From contig JARGGH010000002.1 in the NCBI GenBank assembly GCA_029210945.1, forward strand, positions 82,547 through 146,546: a stretch of DNA of 64,000 bases, given 5' to 3'. Positions within the stretch are counted from its first letter, which is position 1. Every line of letters begins with the position of its first letter. The position numbers and the translations under genes are program-made. The stretch comes from Anaerolineales bacterium (lineage in GTDB: Bacteria > Chloroflexota > Anaerolineae > Anaerolineales > E44-bin32). A model generated the notes under the pieces. It did not search any database. It was not told the origin of the DNA and was given only the letters and a program-made list of their open reading frames with translations. Below are positions 9,081 to 18,880 of this stretch, piece by piece.

Positions 9081-10406
9081 GTGAAGAAGATCGCAGTCAT
9101 TGGCGTCGGATACGTTGGCCTGGTTACCGCAGCGGGATTCTCTGATCTCGGAAACCATGTCGTCGCGTTGGATATCGATGAAAACAAGGTCGAGGGCTTG
9201 AAAGCCGGCAAGATGCCCATTTATGAGCCGGGTTTGGAAGAGATGGTGGAACGCAACGCCAGCGCAGGCAGGCTGCAGTTCACGACTTCCTACGATGAAG
9301 CGGTCAAGAACGCTGAATTTATCTTCATCGCGGTTGGTACACCAGAAGGTGTCGATGGGGAGGCGGATTTGCAGTACGTACGATCCGCGGCGATTTCGGT
9401 CGCCCGGGCGATGGATGGACCGGCAATCTTGATCAACAAGTCGACCGTGCCGGTTGGCACTGGTGACTGGGTGGCAGATATCGTCACAGAACACCAGCCT
9501 GAGCCGATCCCATTCGCGGTGGTCTCCTGTCCCGAGTTCTTGCGCGAAGGATCCGCGATTCTGGATTTCATGAACCCGGCCCGCACTGTGCTCGGATCGC
9601 TCGACAAGGATGCGGCTGAGCGGGTCGCTCAACTCCACATCCCGCTGCGTGCACCGATCGTGATCACAGATCTGCGCACGGCGGAGATGATCAAGTACGC
9701 CTCGAACGCGTTTCTGGCGACCAAGATCTCTTTCATCAACGAAATTGCGAACATTTGTGAGGCTCTGGGTGCGGACGTGAAAGAGGTCAAAGTGGGCATG
9801 GGGTACGACCCGCGTATCGGCCCACACTTCCTGGAGGCCGGCCTGGGATACGGAGGCTCGTGCTTCCCTAAAGATGTCAAAGCGCTGGCGCACATGGCGG
9901 AGGTAAAAGGACGGCATCCCCAGCTTCTGGCGGCGGTAATGGACATCAATGATGACCGCAGGCGGTTGCTTGTGGATAAGGTGCGCGGCGCTTTGGGGGA
10001 CGTCGCAGGTAAGCGGATTGGATTGTTAGGGCTGACGTTCAAGCCGAACACAGACGACCTGCGCGATGCACCCGCGCTGGAGGTGGCCGAGAGGTTGCTG
10101 GAGGAAGGCGCTCAGATCCATGCCTTCGACCCCGTCGGAATGCCGCATGCGAGTGTCTTGATGCCCCAGATTCAGATGGCAGACGATCCCTACGACCTTG
10201 CCAGAGACAGTGATGCGCTGGTCGTTTGCACCGAGTGGAATGAGTTTGCGCACCTGGACCTCGAACGTATCCATGATCTCATGCAATCCCCGATTGTCGT
10301 CGACGGGCGTAACATCTACGAACCGCTCGATATGAAAGAGCTCGGTTTCACCTATCTGGCGGTTGGTCGCGGCTACGACGCTAACGGCGATCCGGTTTCG
10401 AGTTAG
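9081..10406 (+). CDS. ugd: UDP-glucose 6-dehydrogenase
   Basis: Encodes 441 residues of the UDP-glucose/GDP-mannose dehydrogenase family, which oxidises UDP-glucose twice to UDP-glucuronate using NAD+. The dinucleotide motif GVGYVG (residues 8-13), the family segment [15 protein letters not shown] and the catalytic cysteine in [10 protein letters not shown] (Cys261) are present. The GTG at 9081 is chosen because it has a GGGAGG site and gives the standard N terminus [14 protein letters not shown]; the longer ATG frame is rejected. The product feeds surface polysaccharide synthesis. The M16 peptidase gene begins four bases after the stop. Confidence 0.96.
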   Translation: MKKIAVIGVGYVGLVTAAGFSDLGNHVVALDIDENKVEGLKAGKMPIYEPGLEEMVERNASAGRLQFTTSYDEAVKNAEFIFIAVGTPEGVDGEADLQYVRSAAISVARAMDGPAILINKSTVPVGTGDWVADIVTEHQPEPIPFAVVSCPEFLREGSAILDFMNPARTVLGSLDKDAAERVAQLHIPLRAPIVITDLRTAEMIKYASNAFLATKISFINEIANICEALGADVKEVKVGMGYDPRIGPHFLEAGLGYGGSCFPKDVKALAHMAEVKGRHPQLLAAVMDINDDRRRLLVDKVRGALGDVAGKRIGLLGLTFKPNTDDLRDAPALEVAERLLEEGAQIHAFDPVGMPHASVLMPQIQMADDPYDLARDSDALVVCTEWNEFAHLDLERIHDLMQSPIVVDGRNIYEPLDMKELGFTYLAVGRGYDANGDPVSS

Positions 10407-10409
10407 TTG

Positions 10410-11708
10410 ATGGCGGACAAGCAAGGGACGGTCACGGCGACAAGGCTGCGCAATGGCCTGCAGGTTCGTCTAAAAGAAGTTCATACGGCGCCGCTCATCA
10501 GCAGCTGGATCTGGTATCGAGTGGGTTCACGCAATGAGCGGCCCGGCTCGACTGGGATATCCCACTGGGTCGAACACATGCAGTTCAAAGGTACCCCGAG
10601 GTACCCTGCCGGGTTGCTCGATCGGGTCATCTCACGCGATGGCGGCATCTGGAACGCATTCACGTGGCTCGATTGGACGGCCTACTTTGAAACCTTACCT
10701 TCAGATCGCGTCGATCTGGCGCTTGATCTCGAAGCGGACCGCATGGTCAACAGCCTCTTCGAGCCGAAAGAGGTCGAATCGGAACGCACGGTGATCATCT
10801 CCGAGCGGCAGGGTCATGAAAATGAGCCGACCTTCCGCCTGGCGGAGGAGGTTCAGGCCGCTGCCTACCGGGTCAACGGTTACCATCACGGTGTGATCGG
10901 TGACATGGCCGATCTGCACATGATATCCCGGGATGATCTTTACACTCATTACCGCCAGCATTACCTCCCATCCAACGCGGTCTTGAGCGTCGTCGGGGAT
11001 TTCAAGACACGGCCGATGCTCGCAAAAATCCGCAAGATCTTTGGAAATCTCCCAACCGACAAGCCGGGAGCATTCGAAGCACGTCCGGAGCCTCCGCAGT
11101 TAGGCGAAAAGATCGTGCATGTGGAGGGGCCGGGTGAAACAGCCTACTTGAAAGTAGCCTACCATGCACCGCCGGCATCCGCCGATGATTTCATCGCCAT
11201 GACGGTCTTGAGCAGCGTGCTGGGTGGGGCTTCGAGTTTCAATTTTTTCTCGGGCGGAATATCCAATAAGACCTCACGCCTCTACCGGGCGCTTGTCGAC
11301 GGCGAGGTTGCCGCATCTGTCCAGGGTGGTCTGGCGGCGACGATCGATCCTTACCTTTACACCATTCATGTGACCGTCCGACCCGACTGCCAACCAGAGG
11401 ATGCTCTGGCTATCATCGACGACGAGATGCAGAAGATAATTTCCAGGCCAATTGAGGAACGTGAACTCGAAAAGGCGATCAAGCAGGCGAGGGCGCTTTT
11501 CGCCTACAGCAGCGAGAGCATAACCAACCAGGGCTTCTGGCTGGGCTTCACAGAGATGTTTTCTGATTACACCTGGCTGGACACTTATCTGCAGCGGCTC
11601 TCCAGGGTGACCCCTGACAGCGCCTGGCGATGTGCACGGACATATCTGCAGCGAAGCAACCGGGTGGTGGGCATCTATCATCCCACGGAGAAGGTGAAGC
11701 ATGCCTGA
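10410..11708 (+). CDS. M16-family zinc peptidase, catalytic subunit
   Basis: Encodes 432 residues with the inverted zinc motif HWVEH (His52, Glu55, His56) and the expected third ligand Glu132, exactly 76 residues after His56. M16 peptidases degrade or process peptides inside a clam-shell of two halves. The C-terminal half is a second, non-catalytic M16 domain. There is no signal peptide, so a cytoplasmic role is likely. The stop overlaps the start of the next M16 gene by eight bases, which suggests a heterodimer, as in bacterial two-gene M16B pairs. Confidence 0.93.
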   Translation: MADKQGTVTATRLRNGLQVRLKEVHTAPLISSWIWYRVGSRNERPGSTGISHWVEHMQFKGTPRYPAGLLDRVISRDGGIWNAFTWLDWTAYFETLPSDRVDLALDLEADRMVNSLFEPKEVESERTVIISERQGHENEPTFRLAEEVQAAAYRVNGYHHGVIGDMADLHMISRDDLYTHYRQHYLPSNAVLSVVGDFKTRPMLAKIRKIFGNLPTDKPGAFEARPEPPQLGEKIVHVEGPGETAYLKVAYHAPPASADDFIAMTVLSSVLGGASSFNFFSGGISNKTSRLYRALVDGEVAASVQGGLAATIDPYLYTIHVTVRPDCQPEDALAIIDDEMQKIISRPIEERELEKAIKQARALFAYSSESITNQGFWLGFTEMFSDYTWLDTYLQRLSRVTPDSAWRCARTYLQRSNRVVGIYHPTEKVKHA

Positions 11709-13011
11709 GAACAAACTTGTGCTTCCCGATCTGGATATCAAGAGCCTGCCGGGACCGGAGACGATCTTGCGCCGCGAGTTTGCCAACGGGGTGACCGTGC
11801 TGGCCCGCGAGAATTTTGCCAGCCCGTCGGTTGTCATCCAGGGCTACCTTCCGGTGGGATCTTTGCAGGAAGAACCCGAGCAATCCGGGCTGGCCTATCT
11901 GACATCTCTCGCAGTGATGCGCGGCACAACTCAGCGCACATTCGAGCAGCTGTTCGAATCACTCGAATCGATCGGCGCCCGTTTGAACATACGCGCCGGC
12001 GGGCACACGACGTCATTTCAGGGCAAATCCCTGGCAGAAGATTTACCGATTCTGTTGGATATCTTGCTGGATGTGCTTTCCAACCCGATCTTCCCGAAAA
12101 GGGAGATCGAACGCTTGAAGTCCCAACATCTCACCGCGCTGGCCATCCGGGCGCAAGATACTGGCGCACAGGCAGAGCTTGCTTTTGACGAGATTGTGTA
12201 TGCGGATCACCCCTATCGTTATCCGGTCGACGGCTACATCGAGACTGTTCAAGAATTGTCGCCTGCAGCTATGCGCCGCTTCCACGCAGACACGTTCGGA
12301 TCCGAAGGGATCAAAATTGCGATTGTCGGTGGGGTGAAAGCTTCGAAAGCCGCAGAGGCAGTCGAGGCCAGTCTCGGCGCATGGTCAAAACGGGCTAAGA
12401 AAGCGCAACCCGAGCTGCCTCCGGTCAAATCCCTCAAGGCGAACACCCAGCGTGAGGCCCGCCTGGAGGGAAAGCAGCAGAGCGATATTGTCGTCGGGTG
12501 TGTAGGGCCGAACCGTTTCGATGAGGGTTATCTGGCCGCCGCGGTCGGGAATAATATCCTCGGCCGGTTTGGGCTCATGGGCCGCATCGGTGAAGCGGTG
12601 CGCGAGTCTGCCGGGCTTGCTTACAGCGCCTACAGCGTGCTCTCCGGAGGTCCTGGTCCAGGTCCGTGGCAGGTGCTGGCTGGTGTCAACCCGAAAAATG
12701 AGCAGCGTGCAGTGGAGATCATTCTCAAAGAACTGGGGCGCTTTGTTTCCCGCAAGGTAAGCACAGAAGAGTTGCTCGAAAATCAGATGCACTACATTGG
12801 TCGCCTGCCTCTGCAGCTCGAATCCAATGAGGGCGTGGGGAGTTCGCTGATCCACCTTGAACGCTATGGCCTAGGATTGGATTACTACCAACGCTATCCA
12901 GAGCTAATCGCCGGAATTACCCGCGCGCAAATACTCGAGACAGCCCGCAGGTTCATCGACCCGGAGCGCATGGCGATCGCAATTGCGGGTCCGGAGGAAC
13001 GCGAGCTTTGA
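11701..13011 (+). CDS. M16-family protein, non-catalytic partner
   Basis: Encodes 436 residues. It aligns in layout with the preceding peptidase, but the place where HxxEH should be reads SGLAYLTSLAV, so the zinc site is lost. It keeps the Arg/Tyr-bearing segment GEAVRESAGLAYSAYSV that, in the non-catalytic partner of heterodimeric M16 enzymes, helps bind substrate. An active subunit followed by an inactive one is the typical arrangement. The stop overlaps the acpS start by one base. Confidence 0.92.
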   Translation: MPENKLVLPDLDIKSLPGPETILRREFANGVTVLARENFASPSVVIQGYLPVGSLQEEPEQSGLAYLTSLAVMRGTTQRTFEQLFESLESIGARLNIRAGGHTTSFQGKSLAEDLPILLDILLDVLSNPIFPKREIERLKSQHLTALAIRAQDTGAQAELAFDEIVYADHPYRYPVDGYIETVQELSPAAMRRFHADTFGSEGIKIAIVGGVKASKAAEAVEASLGAWSKRAKKAQPELPPVKSLKANTQREARLEGKQQSDIVVGCVGPNRFDEGYLAAAVGNNILGRFGLMGRIGEAVRESAGLAYSAYSVLSGGPGPGPWQVLAGVNPKNEQRAVEIILKELGRFVSRKVSTEELLENQMHYIGRLPLQLESNEGVGSSLIHLERYGLGLDYYQRYPELIAGITRAQILETARRFIDPERMAIAIAGPEEREL

Positions 13012-13388
13012 TGGATATTCGTTCGGGCGTGGATATCGTTGAGGTCAATCGAATCGACGCCGCGATTCTGCGTCATGGCGAACGCTTTTTTGATCGCTTC
13101 TTCACGCTGCAGGAATTGGTCGATGCGCACGGGCATACGCCCGCTCTAGGAGCCCGATTTGCAGCCAAAGAGGCTGTCGCCAAGGCGCTCGGCACAGGCA
13201 TCGGCGAAGTAGGCTGGAAGGACATTGAGATCATCAACGGTCCTCAGAAAGCGCCTTTCTTGAGACTGCATGGGAAGGCAGCACAGGTTTCGGAAGAATT
13301 GGGCATCACTGCCTGGTCGGTCAGCCTGACGCACACCCATGAACATGGTGCCGCGGTGGCGGTCGCCCTGATCGAGTCGTCGGAATAG
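13011..13388 (+). CDS. acpS: Holo-[acyl-carrier-protein] synthase
   Basis: Encodes 125 residues, the usual length. It transfers the phosphopantetheine arm from CoA to a serine of acyl carrier protein. The magnesium-binding aspartate lies in SGVDIVEVNRI, and the second motif GARFAAKEAVAKALG contains the metal-binding glutamate. The C-terminal SVSLTHTHEHGAAVAVAL segment also fits. The ATG at 13011 shares one base with the stop of the M16 gene, so translation is coupled. Confidence 0.95.
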   Translation: MDIRSGVDIVEVNRIDAAILRHGERFFDRFFTLQELVDAHGHTPALGARFAAKEAVAKALGTGIGEVGWKDIEIINGPQKAPFLRLHGKAAQVSEELGITAWSVSLTHTHEHGAAVAVALIESSE

Positions 13389-13400
13389 GTGAAGACCGGG

Positions 13401-13820
13401 ATGGATTCGGGCATCTCCACGGATCATGTGGGACTGGTTCGAGAAGATCAGCAAGTCGTCACCCGGGAACGAACAGCCGTTCACATCGGGAGCGGTTCGC
13501 TGGGCGTCTATGCAACTCCCGCGATGCTCGCATTCGTAGAGGCGACCTGCCGGGATATGCTCGATGAACTGCTGGATCCATCGATGACTTCCGTGGGGAC
13601 GGAGGTGCGGCTGCGGCACCTGGCCCCGACGACGGAGGGGGAGACGGTTTCTGTCTGTGTGGAGATCATCTCGATAGAAGGGATCTTGGTCGAGTTCAAG
13701 GCCGAGGTGTGGGATCGAGTAGAGCGGATCGGTGAGGCCAGGCATACTCGCGCCGTGATCGATGTGGATCGTTTCCTCTCGCGGGTGTCAGCCAAAACCA
13801 GCCCGGATGGGGACAGGTGA
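13401..13820 (+). CDS. Hot-dog fold thioesterase (FlK-like)
   Basis: Encodes about 139 residues from the ATG at 13401, which has AGGTGA upstream; a GTG at 13389 is the alternative. The pattern ATPAMLAFVEATC, then TSVGTEVRLRHLAPT and GETVSV, matches the single-domain hot-dog thioesterases related to fluoroacetyl-CoA thioesterase FlK, with Thr, Glu and His in the catalytic places. Most relatives hydrolyse unknown acyl-CoAs. It follows acpS after 12 bases. Confidence 0.82.
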   Translation: MDSGISTDHVGLVREDQQVVTRERTAVHIGSGSLGVYATPAMLAFVEATCRDMLDELLDPSMTSVGTEVRLRHLAPTTEGETVSVCVEIISIEGILVEFKAEVWDRVERIGEARHTRAVIDVDRFLSRVSAKTSPDGDR

Positions 13821-13889
13821 GGTGGTTCCGCGTCTTAAGCCAGCCTTCTTGGAGGCTCGGGACAGCCCCAAACTACTTTAGCGTGCGCT

Positions 13890-13918
13890 TTGACGTACAT
13901 AGGTCCGCATGTTATACT
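13890..13918 (+). promoter_or_regulatory. Promoter of the rpsB-tsf operon
   Basis: TTGACG (13890-13895) and TATACT (13913-13918) with exactly 17 bases between. Transcription would start near 13925 and leave a leader of about 150 bases before rpsB. Confidence 0.85.
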
Positions 13919-13994
13919 GACATCCGTTCCCGCTGGGTGGACGCTGCCTTGCGGGACTAATTCTGCCCAAAGGGCAAATACACACGTCTCCGGA

Positions 13995-14035
13995 CTGTTC
14001 TGAGCGTGCCGGTCAGCCAGCCGGTTTCAGAGCAG
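13995..14035 (+). promoter_or_regulatory. Leader hairpin upstream of rpsB
   Basis: CTGTTCTGA (13995-14003) pairs with TCAGAGCAG (14027-14035) in a nine-bp stem with one G-U pair. Inside it CCGG (14009-14012) pairs with CCGG (14021-14024) around an eight-base loop. There is no T-tract, and the rpsB ribosome site lies about 30 bases downstream. Autoregulatory leaders are known for many ribosomal protein operons, rpsB included, but I cannot tell whether this is one. Confidence 0.5.
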
Positions 14036-14075
14036 AGTGATGGAGGCGGAGGCCAAACGCACAGGAGGTAACCTC

Positions 14076-15122
14076 ATGGCTGTAGTAAGTATGAAGGCAT
14101 TGCTTGAGACGGGTGTTCACTTCGGTCATCGTACCCGTAAGTGGAACCCGAAGATGAAATCTTACATTTTCACAGAACGCAACGGAATCCACATTATCGA
14201 TCTGCAACAGACGCTCGAAGCTCTTGAAGAGAGCTATGTGTTGATTCGTGACATTGTGGCGGAGGGCGGATCGATCCTCTTTGTGGGCACCAAACGGCAA
14301 GCTCAGGAGACGATTGAGCTGGAAGCCAAGCGCTGCAACATGCCCTATGTGAATTTGCGCTGGCTGGGCGGGACGCTGACCAACTGGCAGACGATCCGCA
14401 GCCGCATCGACGAGCTCGAGAATCTCGAGCGCCGGCGTGATGAAGGGGAATTCGAATTGCTCACGAAGAAAGAGGCGCTGAGCATGGACCGCAAGATCGA
14501 CAAACTCGAATCGCGTCTGGGCGGAATCCGCGAGATGCGATCGCTTCCCGAAGCGCTCTTTGTCGTGGATGTTCAGCAAGAAGAGACTGCAATTCACGAA
14601 GCGAACCTGCTGAAAATTCCTGTCGTCGGATTGGTAGACACAAATTGCGATCCAGGTGTGATCGACTATGTCATCCCCTCCAATGATGACGCCATCCGGG
14701 CGATCAAGCTGCTCGTTTCGACCATCGCGGATGCGGTGTTGGAAGGCAAAGCGGCGCGCAAGGATGAGGAAGAAGACGTTTCAGAACGGCCCTCTGAGGC
14801 CGTGGCAGCGGAGGGTCTCGAGTTGAGCGATGAGGACCTGCTTGGTGAGGCGACTCTGGCCAAGTTGCAGAGCGGTGAATTTGGCGATCAAGAAGCTGCT
14901 GCGGAAACGCCTGAGCAGGAAGAGCAAATTTCTGAACCCGAAGCGGAGGAACCCGACGAGAGTGCGTCCGAAGAGGAAGAGCCGCTCGAAGCCGGTTCTG
15001 ACGACGCTGAAGAGGATCTCGAGCCGGATGACGACGACGTTAACGACGACGCTGGCGATGACGCTGGCGATGACGCTGGCGATGACGCTGACGAGGACGA
15101 CGAGGAGGAAGCCCAGGCATGA
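14076..15122 (+). CDS. rpsB: 30S ribosomal protein S2 with a long acidic C-terminal extension
   Basis: Encodes 348 residues, about 100 more than typical S2. The first ~240 residues are standard ([81 protein letters not shown]). After that the protein is highly acidic, ending in DAGD repeats and a run of Asp and Glu. The ATG at 14076 follows an AGGAGG site; an in-frame ATG at 14040 lacks support. Acidic S2 tails are known in some Chloroflexota and Actinobacteria, and their role is unclear. The stop overlaps the tsf start by ATGA. Confidence 0.96.
   Translation: MAVVSMKALLETGVHFGHRTRKWNPKMKSYIFTERNGIHIIDLQQTLEALEESYVLIRDIVAEGGSILFVGTKRQAQETIELEAKRCNMPYVNLRWLGGTLTNWQTIRSRIDELENLERRRDEGEFELLTKKEALSMDRKIDKLESRLGGIREMRSLPEALFVVDVQQEETAIHEANLLKIPVVGLVDTNCDPGVIDYVIPSNDDAIRAIKLLVSTIADAVLEGKAARKDEEEDVSERPSEAVAAEGLELSDEDLLGEATLAKLQSGEFGDQEAAAETPEQEEQISEPEAEEPDESASEEEEPLEAGSDDAEEDLEPDDDDVNDDAGDDAGDDAGDDADEDDEEEAQA
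15048..15095 (+). repeat. 12-bp tandem repeat within rpsB
   Basis: Three exact copies of GACGCTGGCGAT (15048-15083) are followed by a fourth degenerate copy (15084-15095). Each unit encodes Asp-Ala-Gly-Asp. This is a likely source of slippage-driven length variation in the S2 tail. Confidence 0.9.
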
Positions 15123-15721
15123 GCATCCCAGCCGAGGACATTAAGGCACTCAGGGAAAAAACCGGCGCGGGGATCCTCGATTGCCGTAAAGCGCTCGAGG
15201 AAGCGGATGGCGACATCGAAAAAGCGATCATCGTCCTGCGCGAGAAGGGCATGGCGGACGCCGAAAAACGGAGCGAACGCGAAACGAGCAACGGGATCCT
15301 GGAACTCTACAGCCATATTGGCGGCCGCGTTGGGGTGATGGTAGAGGTTAATTGTGAGACGGATTTCGTCGCCCGAACGCCTGAATTCCAGGAACTAGCG
15401 CACGAAATCGCACTGCAGGTCGCGGCGATGTCTCCGCGCTGGGTTACAGAGCAGGGAGTCCCGGAGGAAACCCTCAAGACGGAAGAGGATATCGCCAGGA
15501 AACGTGCCCTGGACGAAGGCAAACCGGAGAACGTCATCGACCGCATCGTCGAAGGGCGGGTCAACAAGTTTCTTGATGAGACCTGCCTGCTCCGCCAGGA
15601 GTACATACGCGATGAATCAAAGACAATCGACGAGTTGATCAAGGAGACGATTGTCGCGATCGGTGAGAACATCAGCGTGCGCAGATTTGTGCGCTGGGAA
15701 GTCGGCGAAGGAATAGAATGA
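15119..15721 (+). CDS. tsf: Elongation factor Ts
   Basis: Encodes 200 residues, the short form as in Thermus (about 196), against 283 in E. coli. EF-Ts recycles EF-Tu by releasing GDP. The N-terminal UBA-like domain ([25 protein letters not shown]) and the EF-Tu contact region ([11 protein letters not shown]) are intact. The core keeps only one full subdomain. The start overlaps the rpsB stop by ATGA, the usual rpsB-tsf coupling. Confidence 0.97.
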   Translation: MSIPAEDIKALREKTGAGILDCRKALEEADGDIEKAIIVLREKGMADAEKRSERETSNGILELYSHIGGRVGVMVEVNCETDFVARTPEFQELAHEIALQVAAMSPRWVTEQGVPEETLKTEEDIARKRALDEGKPENVIDRIVEGRVNKFLDETCLLRQEYIRDESKTIDELIKETIVAIGENISVRRFVRWEVGEGIE

Positions 15722-15724
15722 TCC

Positions 15725-15752
15725 GATCGGGCCAACAGAGGTTGGCCCGATC
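15725..15752 (+). promoter_or_regulatory. Strong hairpin between tsf and pyrH
   Basis: GATCGGGCCAAC (15725-15736) and GTTGGCCCGATC (15741-15752) form a perfect 12-bp stem with an AGAG tetraloop, three bases after the tsf stop. The stem is followed by GCTTCAGAT, with no T-tract, so full intrinsic termination is doubtful. It may act as a partial attenuator, an RNA stability element or an RNase III site separating rpsB-tsf from pyrH. Confidence 0.7.
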
Positions 15753-15763
15753 GCTTCAGATAG

Positions 15764-16507
<744 letters not shown>

Positions 16508-16669
16508 TGCAGGAATACGGCCCGGATTGCGCAGCTCCTGGTGATTCATCGAACCCATATCGAACGAGAAATTCAACTCTCCTCCAGCTGCAGGACAACC
16601 GTCAGAACCATACGCGATCTGCGGTTCTCCTGCTCTTGGCCTCTTCGCAAAATCAACATTTTTGCGTTA

Positions 16670-16678
16670 TGCTATAGT
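16670..16678 (+). promoter_or_regulatory. Possible extended -10 promoter ahead of frr
   Basis: TGCTATAGT has the TGn extension directly before a TATAGT -10 box, 42 bases upstream of the frr start. No good -35 is seen. The 212-base gap between pyrH and frr makes an internal promoter plausible. Confidence 0.45.
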
Positions 16679-16719
16679 CAGTTTCGTGCCGATCGACGAC
16701 CTTTCAGCAGGAGCCAATC

Positions 16720-17277
16720 ATGGTTAACGATGCATTGAGCGAAGCCCGGAACCGTATGAAGGGTGCCATCAAATCGCTAGAAGATGACCTGGCAACCATC
16801 CGGACAGGGCGTGCTTCACCGGCGCTGGTTGAGAGGTTAAGTGTGGAATACTATGGCAATCCGACGCCGATCATTCAGCTGGCGACGATTTCAGCCCCAG
16901 AGCCGCGTTTACTGACAATCCGCCCTTTCGATCCCGGGAGCATTAAAGATATCGAGCGCGCGCTGCTGGCTTCCGATCTGGGATTGACACCCAATAATGA
17001 CGGCAAGATGATCCGATTGAACATTCCCCCGCTCACAGAGGAGCGGAGGCAGGAGCTTATGCGCCTTGTAAAGAGCCGCGCCGAGGAGGCGCGGGTGGCG
17101 GTGCGCAATGTGCGTCGCGATACCCAGAATGACCTGCGTGAATTCGAACGTGAAAAATTGATCTCTGAAGATGAACTGCATCGCGCCGAGGACGATCTCC
17201 AGGATCTGACGGATGAATACATCCAGGAGATCAACAGCATCAGTGAGCGTAAAGAGAAAGAAGTGCTTGAGGTCTGA
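16720..17277 (+). CDS. frr: Ribosome recycling factor
   Basis: Encodes 185 residues, the standard length. RRF splits the post-termination ribosome together with EF-G. The hallmark [17 protein letters not shown], the [20 protein letters not shown] hinge-domain segment and the charged coiled-coil C terminus ([28 protein letters not shown]) are all present. The gene follows pyrH after 212 bases and is followed closely by uppS. Confidence 0.97.
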   Translation: MVNDALSEARNRMKGAIKSLEDDLATIRTGRASPALVERLSVEYYGNPTPIIQLATISAPEPRLLTIRPFDPGSIKDIERALLASDLGLTPNNDGKMIRLNIPPLTEERRQELMRLVKSRAEEARVAVRNVRRDTQNDLREFEREKLISEDELHRAEDDLQDLTDEYIQEINSISERKEKEVLEV

Positions 17278-17294
17278 ACCGATCTCGATTTCCG

Positions 17295-18032
17295 ATGACA
17301 AGATCTTCCGAAGTGAAATTGCCCGAAGAAGTGCCCGCACACGTCGCGATCATCATGGATGGCAACGGGCGCTGGGCGCGCAAACGTGGGCTCCCTCGCC
17401 TTGCGGGCCATCGTGCGGGCGTCGAAAACTTGCGGCGCATTCTGGAAGCGTCGGCAGAATTCGGCATTAAATATCTCACAATCTATGCTTTCTCGACGGA
17501 GAACTGGGAACGTCCGGCCGCTGAAGTGCGTGGATTGATCAATATCCTTGAGGATGTGATCGATCAAGAGCTTGAGACCCTTCATCAAAACGGAGTTCAG
17601 CTGCGTCACCTCGGTCGTCTCGAGCGATTAGGAACCGAGCTACAGGAAAAAGTGCGGCACGCGATCGAGCTGACGAATAACAACCAGCAGTTGATCCTGA
17701 ACGTCGCCTGGAACTATGGTGGCCGGGACGAGATCGTCCACGCCATCCAGCGGATGATCGAGGATGGTTTGAAGCCGGAGGACGTCACGGAAGAACGAGT
17801 CAGCGAATACCTTTACACCAGCAAATGCCCCGATCCCGATCTGATCATCCGGACATCGGGTGAGATGCGGGTTAGCAACTTCCTCATCTGGCAGGGCGCC
17901 TATTCTGAATGGTATGTAACACCCACCTACTGGCCCGAATTTGGACCTGACGAGTTGCTGAAGGCGCTCCATGAATACGCCCAGCGAGAACGACGTTACG
18001 GACGAATCTCGGATCCGATCAAGACGAACTAA
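17295..18032 (+). CDS. uppS: Isoprenyl (undecaprenyl) diphosphate synthase
   Basis: Encodes 245 residues of the cis-prenyltransferase family, which condenses isopentenyl diphosphate onto farnesyl diphosphate to make the polyprenyl carrier lipid for cell-wall and glycan synthesis. The catalytic aspartate is Asp22 in [31 protein letters not shown] and [17 protein letters not shown] also match. It lies 17 bases after frr and one base before cdsA. Confidence 0.97.
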   Translation: MTRSSEVKLPEEVPAHVAIIMDGNGRWARKRGLPRLAGHRAGVENLRRILEASAEFGIKYLTIYAFSTENWERPAAEVRGLINILEDVIDQELETLHQNGVQLRHLGRLERLGTELQEKVRHAIELTNNNQQLILNVAWNYGGRDEIVHAIQRMIEDGLKPEDVTEERVSEYLYTSKCPDPDLIIRTSGEMRVSNFLIWQGAYSEWYVTPTYWPEFGPDELLKALHEYAQRERRYGRISDPIKTN

Positions 18033-18033
18033 G

Positions 18034-18852
18034 ATGCTGCCGAAGAGAGCTGCGGTAGCGCTGCTCCTGATACCGTTGGTGATGTGGGTCATCGCCGATG
18101 GCCAATGGCTCTTCTTCACCGGACTGGCTTTTGTGCTGTCGCTCGCCGTTTTGGAGTTCGCTTCCCTCTATAAACACGTCGGCCGCCGGCCAGCAGCCCC
18201 GTTGATGGTGGCCGGCGTTCTGGCATTGTCGATTTCGAGGTTCTTTTCACAGTTCGAATATGACGCTCTGATCGTCGGGGGATTCTGCATCCTGGCGATG
18301 GCGTGGCATGTCCGTGAGTTCGAGATGGGGATCGAACACGCCGGGAGCGATTTCGCGTTGAGCGTCGCCGGATTTATCTACGTCGGTTGGGTGGGCAGCT
18401 ATCTCATCCTGCTGCGGCGAATTCCTGATGGACTGATCTGGTTCATGATCGTGCTGCCCTCGATCTGGATGGCCGATAGCGCGGCCTATCTCGTCGGTAA
18501 GGCGATTGGAAAACACCGCCTGGCGCCCCGGACGAGCCCGAAGAAGTCCTGGGAAGGATATCTGGCCGGTATCGTTGGAGGCATGCTTGGCGGCGCGCTT
18601 TTCCTGAATGTTCTCAATGCCGGGCTGGACCCACAGGCATCGCTCGACACCAGCGCCGGTATGATTGTAGGGGCGGCCGTCGGCGTTTTCGGACCGATCG
18701 GGGATCTCGGGGTTAGCATGCTGAAACGGGAGGTCGGGCGGAAAGATAGCGGGAGGCTGCTTCCCGGCCACGGCGGGGCGCTGGATCGGATGGATTCCTG
18801 GTTCTGGGCGGCATTCATCGGGTTCCACCTCATCATTATTTTAAGCGGGTAA
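18034..18852 (+). CDS. cdsA: Phosphatidate cytidylyltransferase
   Basis: Encodes 272 residues from the ATG at 18034. It makes CDP-diacylglycerol from phosphatidate and CTP at the membrane. About eight hydrophobic segments and the C-terminal signature SMLKREVGRKDSGRLLPGHG (followed by GALDRMDS) identify it. A longer frame would overlap uppS by 62 bases and adds a charged N terminus; the coupled start one base after the uppS stop is preferred. The Arg/Asp-rich signature binds the metal and CTP in the family. Confidence 0.93.
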   Translation: MLPKRAAVALLLIPLVMWVIADGQWLFFTGLAFVLSLAVLEFASLYKHVGRRPAAPLMVAGVLALSISRFFSQFEYDALIVGGFCILAMAWHVREFEMGIEHAGSDFALSVAGFIYVGWVGSYLILLRRIPDGLIWFMIVLPSIWMADSAAYLVGKAIGKHRLAPRTSPKKSWEGYLAGIVGGMLGGALFLNVLNAGLDPQASLDTSAGMIVGAAVGVFGPIGDLGVSMLKREVGRKDSGRLLPGHGGALDRMDSWFWAAFIGFHLIIILSG

Positions 18853-18880
18853 CTTTTCAAACAGAACGGGGAGAGATGGC

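Noticed and set aside
13840..13857. Weak hairpin AGCCT/AGGCT considered as a terminator after the thioesterase gene
   Set aside because: Only five base pairs and no T-tract.
15048..15095. Tandem repeat considered as a CRISPR-like array
   Set aside because: The units are 12 bases with no spacers and are in frame in rpsB.
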